From assembly GCA_020630355.1 (NCBI GenBank), contig JAHDBO010000110.1, forward strand, positions 1-6,633: a stretch of DNA of 6,633 nucleotides, written 5' to 3'. The translations under genes and the position numbers were made by a program. The notes below the pieces were generated by a model. That model ran no database searches. It was not told the DNA's origin and saw only the letters and a program-made list of their open reading frames with translations. The stretch comes from Saprospiraceae bacterium (lineage in GTDB: Bacteria > Bacteroidota > Bacteroidia > Chitinophagales > Saprospiraceae). Position 1 is the stretch's first letter. The number at the start of each line of letters is the position of its first letter. This document shows positions 1 through 5,792 of the stretch, piece by piece.

Positions 1-30
1 GTTGGCAATTTCAATCCTAGCACTGATTTA

Positions 31-73
31 TTAGATTTTAGTATTTAGTATTTAGATTTTAGAATAAAATCTA
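31..73. repeat. AT-rich tandem repeat and hairpin downstream of the minus-strand coiled-coil gene
   Basis: The 7-bp unit TTTAGTA occurs twice in tandem at 37-50 and continues with five matching bases of a third copy. An 11-bp direct repeat (TTAGATTTTAG) sits at 31-41 and 52-62. The second copy overlaps a perfect inverted repeat, TAGATTTTA (53-61) and TAAAATCTA (65-73), with a 3-base loop. The hairpin begins 35 bases past the stop codon of the minus-strand gene ending at 109, so it could act as a weak AT-rich terminator or mRNA 3' end. It has no G/C-rich stem, so terminator function is only inferred. The rest of 1-108 shows no gene. Confidence 0.45.
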
Positions 74-108
74 TTAGACACTTGATTATATGCAAAACAG
101 AACTTGCA

Positions 109-1359
109 CTACAAATCAAAACACTCTAGCTGTTCCTTGAAGAAATCGAGTTCATATACCTCATAATTGTCATAGCCCGAACTCCAAACCACTCTAGCTT
201 TACTGACTTCTGATTTTTTGAGTTTTTTCAAATCACTCTGACTGATATTGTAGAAACCCTGATAAACCGTAGTTTGTTTTCTTTTGTTGACTACGCCTGG
301 GTCTTCTCTGTTGTTCCAGAGCGAAATACTCGTACCATCGAGCAATTTGAGTTTCAAAGCAGAACCCGCATCGAGACGTCCGTATTGTCGGATAGCATCC
401 ACACTTTTCATGGTGTAAGTGAGTGCCAATACAATTCTACCACCCGAAACTTGAGCCAAATAGCCTTCACAAACTAGGAAATCCTCTCCATTCATAAATG
501 GAATCAGCGCTTCATCCGTGTTGGTAAAAAACAACCTTGGATTTAGCCCTTTTTTGGATTCCCCAGTAAATTCGTCCTTTTCATTAAAAGCAAAGGAACA
601 ATCTTTTTTATTACTATAATCCCTTATTGGAGTGTCATATTTCTTGTTCAACTCTTTATGACGCTTTTCGGCTAAGTTTATTTTGTCCATTCGAGTAAGT
701 ACGCCCGGGATTTTTGGAGCTTCGGTCGTACGCACTATCTTCTCCCTTGTTCTTGATGGTTCTTCTGTCTCCACGTCAACTTTTTCTTTTCTGGTTTTTT
801 TCGCCTTTTTAGGTTTTTTTGGTCTTTCTTCGTCAGCTAAAGTTTCTGCTTCCAAACCTAATTGTTCGCGTTCCGCTTTGCGTTGTGCGACCGCATCCTT
901 TTCTATCTTTTTTGCCAATGCCGCTTCTCTTTTTTCAGTAGGCATGTCAATGAGTCCTTCGTAGAAACGAGCATTTTTAGAAGCCTTTTTTCGAGCACTT
1001 TTAGCCGTTTTCAATTTGGACTTCAGCAATTTAAGTTCCGATTTTTTCACTTTCTTTTCCTCGGCATCTTGCATATAGGTGACCTTCGTTTTCAATCGGT
1101 CATATTCTAATTGTGCTAGTTTTTCTACCTTGATTTTTTCGGCTTCTGATCTCCTTGCTTCAATCGCCAGTTTTTGCGCCTTTTTCCGAGAATCTGTTTC
1201 AGAAATACTGCTCTGCGGCTCTGCATACTCCCATGTACCATCAGAATAACGGATAATGGCTTCTCCCTTTTCATTTGTTGTACGTACTTGTGCTTCTAAT
1301 TGGAAAAAGCTAAACACAAAGACGAATGAAAGAATACTAATAATTGTTCTTTTTTGCAT
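109..1359 (-). CDS. Exported lysine-rich coiled-coil protein of unknown function
   Basis: I do not recognise a named family. The 416-residue product starts with a Sec signal peptide (residues 1-24, hydrophobic core ISILSFVFVFSFF, likely cleavage after LEAQ), so it should be periplasmic or secreted. Residues 25-45 contain a short DGTWEY motif of a kind often seen just after the signal peptide in Bacteroidota proteins. Residues about 52-175 are charged, Lys/Glu/Ala-rich and probably coiled coil. Residues 178-195 form a very basic tract (PKKPKKAKKTRKEK). A separate folded-looking domain runs from about 250 to 416; it has a CSFAFNEKDEFTG signature, Cys254, Cys297 and Cys413, and a WSSGYDNYEVYEL strand near the end. 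I chose the ATG at 1359; a GTG at 1368 would add three residues without improving the signal peptide. The gene is transcribed divergently from the peptidase gene. A role in envelope structure or binding of polyanions is speculation. Confidence 0.85.
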   Translation of the reverse strand: MQKRTIISILSFVFVFSFFQLEAQVRTTNEKGEAIIRYSDGTWEYAEPQSSISETDSRKKAQKLAIEARRSEAEKIKVEKLAQLEYDRLKTKVTYMQDAEEKKVKKSELKLLKSKLKTAKSARKKASKNARFYEGLIDMPTEKREAALAKKIEKDAVAQRKAEREQLGLEAETLADEERPKKPKKAKKTRKEKVDVETEEPSRTREKIVRTTEAPKIPGVLTRMDKINLAEKRHKELNKKYDTPIRDYSNKKDCSFAFNEKDEFTGESKKGLNPRLFFTNTDEALIPFMNGEDFLVCEGYLAQVSGGRIVLALTYTMKSVDAIRQYGRLDAGSALKLKLLDGTSISLWNNREDPGVVNKRKQTTVYQGFYNISQSDLKKLKKSEVSKARVVWSSGYDNYEVYELDFFKEQLECFDL

Positions 1360-1386
1360 AATTTGCACGTTGCTATTTTACTCAAA

Positions 1387-1407
1387 TGAAATCAATTTAT
1401 GATTTCA
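1387..1407. promoter_or_regulatory. Interrupted palindrome in the divergent intergenic region
   Basis: TGAAATCA (1387-1394) and TGATTTCA (1400-1407) are perfect 8-bp inverted arms separated by five bases. The element lies in the 100-bp gap between two divergent genes, 27 bases upstream of the minus-strand ATG and 52 bases upstream of the plus-strand ATG. That placement suits either a dimeric repressor/activator site or a hairpin in the 5' leader of the minus-strand gene. The symmetry is directly visible; the regulatory role is inference. Confidence 0.35.
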
Positions 1408-1434
1408 AGGTGGTCATCTAGTATAGTGGGCACA

Positions 1435-1442
1435 CAAATTTA
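1435..1442 (-). promoter_or_regulatory. Candidate Bacteroidota -7 promoter box for the coiled-coil gene
   Basis: Read on the minus strand this is TAAATTTG, an exact match to the TAnnTTTG -7 consensus of Bacteroidota housekeeping promoters. It would start a transcript near 1428-1430, giving a leader of about 70 bases that contains the palindrome at 1387-1407. No clear TTG element lies at the expected upstream distance, so the call rests on one 8-mer in AT-rich DNA and is weak. Confidence 0.25.
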
Positions 1443-1459
1443 CGGAAAGTATCATAAAT

Positions 1460-3622
1460 ATGAGTCGCTATCAGATTATAGGTCTTGTTATTCTTTTCTT
1501 AATGGTCATTTCTTCTTGTAAAGAAAAGGTTACAAAACCAATTGAAGGAGCAGAAAAAGCTTTTGAATTAAGTTACCCTAAAACATTCAGAGACACCTCA
1601 ATTGTTGATGATTATCATGGGACAAAGGTACTTGACCCCTATCGGTGGCTAGAAAACGAAAACGGGGATGCTACAAAAGATTGGGTACGCCAACAAAATC
1701 GCCTAACCTACGCCTATCTCGACCAAATTCCTTTCAGAGATGAAATGGAAGACCGCCTAGAATCGCTCTGGAACTACGCTCGCTATACTGCCCCAAAAAA
1801 AGTAGGTCAAGCCTATACCTATTTCAAAAATAATGGACTGCAAGACCAAGATGTCCTTGTCCTAGACAAAACGCTGGGAGAACAAGGCGAAACTATCTTA
1901 GACCCCAACCAATTCTCTGAAGATGGTTCGGCTTCTCTCGCTCTCCATAGTTTTTCTAAAGATGGTCAGTATTTAGCTTATGGAATTGCTGAAGGTGGTT
2001 CGGACTGGCGCACGATTTACATTAAAGATTTGGAGCAAAATGCCCTCTTAACAGATACCGTCAGATGGGTGAAGTTTTCCAATATTGCCTGGCGAGATAA
2101 GGGGTTTTTCTATAGTCGCTACCCCGAACCACAATCAGGCGAAAAGCTATCTGGGAAAAATGAATTTCATCAGGTCTTCTATCATCAGTTAGGAACACCT
2201 CAGTCGGAAGACGAATTGGTGTTTGCTGATAGGCGACATCCACAACGTAACTTTAGGGCGGAGACAACCCAAGATGAGCGCTATCTCTTAGTCTCTGCTT
2301 CTCGCTCTACGAGCGGCAATCAGCTTTACTTTAAAGATCTCAAGCGACAAAGCGATTTCTCTATTATAACCAAAAGTTTTAAGGACGATTTTGAATTGGT
2401 CGGAAGAGTCAAAGGAGGTCTTTTGTTTAGAACCAACCATCAAGCCCCTAATTATAGAGTCATTTTGGTCAATCCTTCCAAACCAGATGCGAGTTACTGG
2501 CAAGAGATTATTCCAGAATCCGAAAATGTAATCAGGGATGCCACTCTTGCAAAAGACAAAATCGTGGTCTCTTTCCTAGAAAATGCCTCCAGCCGTTTGA
2601 AAATATATTCTAAAAAAGGAAAATACGAATCAGAAGTACTATTGCCCGGTCTCGGAACTATTGGTGAAATACAGGCCAATCCTTTTAGTGATAAAGTCTA
2701 TTTCAGTTTTACTTCTTTCATAAACCCCATTTCGATTTATGAGTTTGATGTGAGCACCAATCTAGTAACGCTCTTCAAAAAGCCTGACATTGATTTCGAT
2801 GCCGCTCAATTCGAGACCAAACAAATTCTTTATACAAGCAGTGATGGAACAAAAATCCCTATGTTTATCACCTATAAAAAAGGATTGGAACTGAATGGGG
2901 AAAACCCTACACTGCTTTATGGCTACGGAGGTTTCAATATCAGTATCCTGCCTTCATTTGACCCGACGAAGGCCGCTTTTCTAGAGCAAGGGGGCATTTA
3001 TGCGGTGGCGAATATCCGAGGCGGAGGTGAATTTGGAAAACAATGGCACAAGGCTGGTACGCTCGAAAACAAGGAAAATGTTTTTGATGATTTTATCGCT
3101 GCCGCTGAATATCTCATCGAGAAAAAATATACCAATCCGCAAAAACTGGGTATTCAAGGCCGTTCCAATGGCGGTCTATTAGTGGGGGCCTGTATGACCA
3201 AGCGGCCCGACCTGTTCAAAGTGGCAATGCCTGCGGTAGGTGTCATGGATATGTTGCGTTATCATCAGTTTACGATTGGATGGGCTTGGGCAGGTGATTA
3301 TGGTCGGAGCGACGATGAAGCACAGTTCAAGTATTTATACGCTTACTCTCCATTGCACAATATCGAAGCTCAAACAGCATATCCCGCTACTATCATCACG
3401 ACTGCCGACCACGACGACCGTGTTGTCCCTGCCCACTCTTATAAGTTTGCGAGCGAACTTCAGCACCATCAAAATGGGGATGCACCTGTTTTGATTAGAA
3501 TAGATACGAGTGCTGGCCATGGAGCAGGTAAACCGACTTCCAAGAAAATTGAAGAAGCTGCCGATGTGATGAGTTTCTTGTTTTATAATTTGGAAATGGA
3601 TTTTGAAAATGAGGTCGAATGA
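1460..3622 (+). CDS. Prolyl oligopeptidase family serine peptidase (S9A), lipoprotein
   Basis: This is a serine peptidase that should cleave short peptides after proline (prolyl endopeptidase, EC 3.4.21.26). The 720-residue length fits the roughly 700-residue family plus a signal. Residues 1-20 are a lipoprotein signal with lipobox VISSC (Cys20), so the enzyme is probably membrane-anchored on the periplasmic or outer side. The N-terminal S9 region begins near residue 37 (DPYRWLEN at 59-66) and leads into the beta-propeller that excludes large proteins. The alpha/beta hydrolase domain runs from about 457 to the end. By comparison with porcine prolyl oligopeptidase, the oxyanion-hole Tyr is Tyr489 (YGYGGFN), the nucleophile is Ser569 (GRSNGG), the S1-pocket Trp is Trp610, the catalytic Asp is Asp652 (DHDDRVVP) with substrate-binding Arg654, and the His is His687 (AGHGAGKP). 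All key residues are intact. It likely works in peptide scavenging. Its stop overlaps the start of the next lipoprotein gene, implying one operon. Confidence 0.96.
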   Translation: MSRYQIIGLVILFLMVISSCKEKVTKPIEGAEKAFELSYPKTFRDTSIVDDYHGTKVLDPYRWLENENGDATKDWVRQQNRLTYAYLDQIPFRDEMEDRLESLWNYARYTAPKKVGQAYTYFKNNGLQDQDVLVLDKTLGEQGETILDPNQFSEDGSASLALHSFSKDGQYLAYGIAEGGSDWRTIYIKDLEQNALLTDTVRWVKFSNIAWRDKGFFYSRYPEPQSGEKLSGKNEFHQVFYHQLGTPQSEDELVFADRRHPQRNFRAETTQDERYLLVSASRSTSGNQLYFKDLKRQSDFSIITKSFKDDFELVGRVKGGLLFRTNHQAPNYRVILVNPSKPDASYWQEIIPESENVIRDATLAKDKIVVSFLENASSRLKIYSKKGKYESEVLLPGLGTIGEIQANPFSDKVYFSFTSFINPISIYEFDVSTNLVTLFKKPDIDFDAAQFETKQILYTSSDGTKIPMFITYKKGLELNGENPTLLYGYGGFNISILPSFDPTKAAFLEQGGIYAVANIRGGGEFGKQWHKAGTLENKENVFDDFIAAAEYLIEKKYTNPQKLGIQGRSNGGLLVGACMTKRPDLFKVAMPAVGVMDMLRYHQFTIGWAWAGDYGRSDDEAQFKYLYAYSPLHNIEAQTAYPATIITTADHDDRVVPAHSYKFASELQHHQNGDAPVLIRIDTSAGHGAGKPTSKKIEEAADVMSFLFYNLEMDFENEVE

Positions 3623-4131
3623 GGTATTTCATCTTCCTAATAGGCTTATCCTTGTTTTTTTCTTGTAAAAAAGACCAAGCCGTTCCTGTTCCAATTCCGC
3701 CACAGCAGCGAGGAGTTGATATTTTATTTTTTGTAAAAGAAAAATCAATAGAAGTGTGGGAGCAAGATACCCTACTAGAAAAAAAAGACAACTCCTTAGT
3801 CAACGAGCAGTTACCGATTGGTTTTTTTAATGTGGAACGGTACGATAGCCTAGGCCTAGCATTGCAATTCCCTGATGCGTTTCGACAAAGGAAAGCGATT
3901 GTTGACAAAAGCATTTTCCAAGAAAAACTTAATGAAACCATCAGATGGAATGAAGCTATCCGCTGGAAAAAACTCGGCTGGAAAATTGAAAAAGCTGTTA
4001 TTTTCCCTAGTAGAATGAAATCCGAAAGGGGTTTTGAAGCAAGCTATCCAAGCCCACATTGGCTCAGTGAATTATACGCCCAGTTAGAAAACTATTTAAG
4101 CCCAAAACACAATAGGCTGAATGATGATTGA
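3619..4131 (+). CDS. Small lipoprotein, possibly a degenerate L,D-transpeptidase (YkuD)-like protein
   Basis: The 170-residue product has a lipoprotein signal with lipobox LFFSC (Cys16), so it should be anchored in the envelope facing the periplasm or cell surface. Its ATG overlaps the stop of the peptidase gene (ATGA), which indicates translational coupling and fixes the start. No family is certain. Residues 33-90 resemble the N-terminal half of Bacteroidota YkuD-type L,D-transpeptidases: a strand pair (DILFFVKEKSIEVWEQ), then LPIGFFNV (65-72), where such enzymes have a P-E-G-F-Y-x-I motif, then LGLALQFPDAF (77-87), where they have L-S-L-x-I-x-Y-P-N-A. The final ELYAQL (151-156) also fits. 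The HG and SxGC motifs that carry the catalytic His and Cys are absent, and the mature part has no Cys apart from the lipidated one. The replacing stretch is Trp-rich, with IRW repeated at 108-110 and 114-116. If the homology is real the protein is inactive as an enzyme. Confidence is high for the gene and low for the family. Confidence 0.82.
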   Translation: MRYFIFLIGLSLFFSCKKDQAVPVPIPPQQRGVDILFFVKEKSIEVWEQDTLLEKKDNSLVNEQLPIGFFNVERYDSLGLALQFPDAFRQRKAIVDKSIFQEKLNETIRWNEAIRWKKLGWKIEKAVIFPSRMKSERGFEASYPSPHWLSELYAQLENYLSPKHNRLNDD

Positions 4132-4233
4132 GGATTGATGAATTTTGAGCTTCAAATAAACCTAAAACATTGACTTACTAAGGATTGGAACTTTACTCAC
4201 ATAACAGTTTGGAATAATCACTAACAAACAATA

Positions 4234-5514
4234 ATGCAAGCACTCGAACTCAGCGAAGATTTTAAATATGCCTTGGACATCATCGAAAAAACCAGTAAAA
4301 GTCTCTTCATTACAGGTCGGGCGGGAACGGGCAAATCGACGCTCTTGCAGTTGTTCCGCAACACGACCAAAAAGAAGGTAGTCGTGCTTGCCCCCACGGG
4401 TGTAGCCGCTTTGAACGTACAAGGGCAAACCATCCATTCTTTTTTTGGATTTCCTCCAAAACCCATTTCTAAATCTGACATTAAACCGAGGCGATTCAAG
4501 CGATTGTATAAAAAGATGGACGTCTTGGTCATTGACGAAATATCGATGGTCAGAGCTGATATGCTAGACAATATGGATCATTTCCTGCGTATCAACCGAG
4601 AGCGACCTTTAGAGCCTTTTGGTGGGGTACAGTTGGTTTTCTTTGGGGATTTGTTTCAATTACCTCCCGTAGTGTCTAGCCCCGAAGAGAAAATGCTTTT
4701 TCAAACTTACTATGATAGCCCTTATTTTTTTTCCGCCGATGTCGTCAATGATATTGAATTGGAAATGCTCGAATTGAGGAAAGTCTACCGCCAAGAAGAA
4801 CGGCATTTCATCCGCCTATTGGATGCGATTCGGCTCAATCGTGCCGACCAAGACGACCTTGACGACCTCAATGAACGCTATCAGCCCGACGGGAATGAAC
4901 AAGATTATTATATCACTCTATCTGCTAGGAATCGCCTAGTGGACAAAATCAACCGAGATAGAATCGAGGCGATCCCCTTTCCTAATTTCACTTATACGGC
5001 TAAGGTCACAGGCGATTTCAACCCTCGGCTCTACCCTACCGAACTCCTCTTGAGCCTCAAAGAGCAAGCTCAAGTCATGTTTATCAAAAATGATTCTCAA
5101 AAACGCTTTGTCAACGGTACCATAGGAATAGTGACGGCTCTTTCTGAAAATAAAATCCTAGTAAAAATCACGGAAGGGGGCAAAGAAAAAACAGTGGAGG
5201 TTGAAAAAGAAACTTGGGAAATCCAAAAGTATAAAATGAAACCGACAGGCAATGAAATTGAATCGGAAACGATTGGAACTTTCGAGCAGTATCCGCTCAA
5301 GCTCGCCTGGGCAATCACCATCCACAAGAGCCAAGGAAAGACTTTCGACAAGGTCATGATAAACCTAGGGCGAGGTGCTTTTGAACATGGACAGACCTAT
5401 GTGGCATTGAGCCGTTGTAGAACACTGGAGGGCATCGTACTGAAAGAAAGAATACGACCGCAGGATATATTGGTAGACGAGCAAATCGTTGATTTTTACG
5501 AAGCTCAGTTTTGA
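4234..5514 (+). CDS. Pif1/RecD-like superfamily 1B DNA helicase, compact form
   Basis: This is an ATP-driven 5'-3' DNA helicase of the Pif1/RecD2 type, acting in the cytoplasm on replication and repair intermediates. The motifs appear in order. Walker A is GRAGTGKST (28-36). Motif Ia is LAPTGVAALN, followed by TIHSFFGFPP. Walker B is VIDEISMV (IDEIS at 100-104). Motif III is FGDLFQLPPV (137-146). The SH3-like 2B region ends at FEQYPLKLAWA. The late motifs are TIHKSQGKTFD (362-372) and YVALSRCRT (389-397), with the arginine finger expected at Arg394. At 426 residues it is a core helicase with no C-terminal accessory domain, similar in size to Bacteroides Pif1 and shorter than fused homologues of 700 or more residues. 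The classical Q-motif glutamine is not obvious: Phe10 (LSEDFKYAL) sits where Gln would be expected. It lies 102 bases after the lipoprotein gene, so it probably has its own promoter, which I could not identify. No functional link to its neighbours is visible. Confidence 0.95.
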   Translation: MQALELSEDFKYALDIIEKTSKSLFITGRAGTGKSTLLQLFRNTTKKKVVVLAPTGVAALNVQGQTIHSFFGFPPKPISKSDIKPRRFKRLYKKMDVLVIDEISMVRADMLDNMDHFLRINRERPLEPFGGVQLVFFGDLFQLPPVVSSPEEKMLFQTYYDSPYFFSADVVNDIELEMLELRKVYRQEERHFIRLLDAIRLNRADQDDLDDLNERYQPDGNEQDYYITLSARNRLVDKINRDRIEAIPFPNFTYTAKVTGDFNPRLYPTELLLSLKEQAQVMFIKNDSQKRFVNGTIGIVTALSENKILVKITEGGKEKTVEVEKETWEIQKYKMKPTGNEIESETIGTFEQYPLKLAWAITIHKSQGKTFDKVMINLGRGAFEHGQTYVALSRCRTLEGIVLKERIRPQDILVDEQIVDFYEAQF

Positions 5515-5540
5515 TTTTCTTTAGTTTTATTTTGATGTTT

Positions 5541-5551
5541 TAAACAGTTTA
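5541..5551. repeat. Short palindrome TAAAC-A-GTTTA
   Basis: An 11-base perfect palindrome lies 26 bases after the helicase stop and 50 bases before the small membrane protein start. It is short and in AT-rich sequence, so chance is a serious alternative. It is recorded because a second, longer inverted repeat lies only 10 bases further on, and the two could belong to one regulatory or transcript-end region. Confidence 0.2.
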
Positions 5552-5561
5552 TTTATTTTCC

Positions 5562-5586
5562 TTTTGTAAAATATTTTATTACAAAA
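5562..5586. promoter_or_regulatory. AT-rich inverted repeat before the small membrane protein gene
   Basis: TTTTGTAA (5562-5569) and TTACAAAA (5579-5586) are perfect 8-bp inverted arms around nine bases. The inner part also contains the 12-base palindrome TAAAATATTTTA (5567-5578). It lies 47 bases past the helicase stop and 14 bases before the ATG at 5601. It may be the helicase mRNA end, an operator, or a leader hairpin for the small gene. The 8-mer TCCTTTTG (5559-5566) matches the Bacteroidota -7 box TAnnTTTG except at one base, with a TTG at 5532-5534 that is slightly too far upstream, so a promoter overlapping the repeat is possible. Confidence 0.35.
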
Positions 5587-5600
5587 TTTAATTCATTAAA

Positions 5601-5735
5601 ATGGCAAAATCAAAAAGAAAAAAACTGGCAGAAGCACGTCAAAAGAAGGAAGAACGCAAGATACTGACAATTGTAGGTGTTGTCACAATCGTACTTTTGG
5701 TACTCATCTTTGGCTATTTTTCAGGCATGAGCTAA
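5601..5735 (+). CDS. Small basic single-pass membrane protein, 44 residues
   Basis: A short open frame runs from ATG to TAA. Residues 1-20 are strongly basic and charged (KSKRKK, then ARQKKEERK). Residues 21-40 are an uninterrupted hydrophobic segment (ILTIVGVVTIVLLVLIFGYF) long enough for one membrane helix, and the protein ends SGMS. The positive-inside rule predicts a cytoplasmic N terminus, and the short tail would lie outside. The organised basic-then-hydrophobic design, the AT-rich leader just before the ATG and the fit between two annotated genes support a real gene. I do not recognise a family. The N terminus could contact nucleic acid, ribosome or a partner protein, but that is speculation. 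It lies 86 bases after the helicase on the same strand, so co-transcription is possible. The N-terminal charge run is longer than in a typical signal peptide and no cleavage site is evident, so an anchored protein is more likely than a secreted one. Confidence 0.75.
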   Translation: MAKSKRKKLAEARQKKEERKILTIVGVVTIVLLVLIFGYFSGMS

Positions 5736-5741
5736 TTAGAC

Positions 5742-5784
5742 ATTAGCATTAAAGCGCTCTTTTATAGCATGGTATTTTGCTAAT
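5742..5784. terminator. Putative bidirectional terminator between convergent genes
   Basis: The 57-base gap between the convergent genes contains ATTAGCA (5742-5748) and its exact complement TGCTAAT (5778-5784). Nested inside is a second copy of TAGCA (5765-5769), which can pair with TGCTA (5778-5782) over an 8-base loop. AGCGCT (5753-5758) is followed by CTTTT on the plus strand. On the minus strand the inner hairpin is followed by TAAAAG rather than a U-run. Location favours a shared terminator; the stems are short and no classical U-tract follows them, so the call is tentative. Confidence 0.35.
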
Positions 5785-5792
5785 AAAAAGAC

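Noticed and set aside
795..820. Two runs of seven A on the coding strand of the coiled-coil gene, considered as phase-variable slippage tracts
   Set aside because: They encode consecutive Lys in a Lys-rich segment, are only seven bases long, and the frame is intact; AT-rich Lys codons explain them.
683..1110. Plus-strand open frames rich in Phe and Ser opposite the coiled-coil gene
   Set aside because: The Phe/Ser content is the complement of the Lys/Glu/Ala codons of the minus-strand gene; there is no independent evidence of coding.
1366..1368. GTG start for the coiled-coil protein
   Set aside because: It adds only three residues ahead of an ATG that directly begins a good signal peptide; ATG is the more likely start, though GTG is not excluded.
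3495..3941. A 148-codon open frame on the minus strand across the peptidase/lipoprotein junction
   Set aside because: It lies antisense to two well-supported coding regions, its protein is low-complexity without any recognisable motif, and it has no upstream signal.
3924..3971. Duplicated IRW segment as a DNA-level tandem repeat
   Set aside because: The two copies use different codons, so there is no nucleotide repeat; the similarity is only at the protein level.
4170..4197. TTGACT-N16-TTTACT upstream of the helicase, resembling a sigma-70 promoter
   Set aside because: Bacteroidota housekeeping promoters use a TTG and TAnnTTTG pattern, so an E. coli-like match in AT-rich DNA is not good evidence. 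The nearest -7-like string (4204-4211) mismatches the consensus.
4221..4571. A 116-codon minus-strand open frame over the start of the helicase gene
   Set aside because: It is fully explained as the antisense of the Walker A to Walker B region of the helicase, whose motifs are unmistakable.
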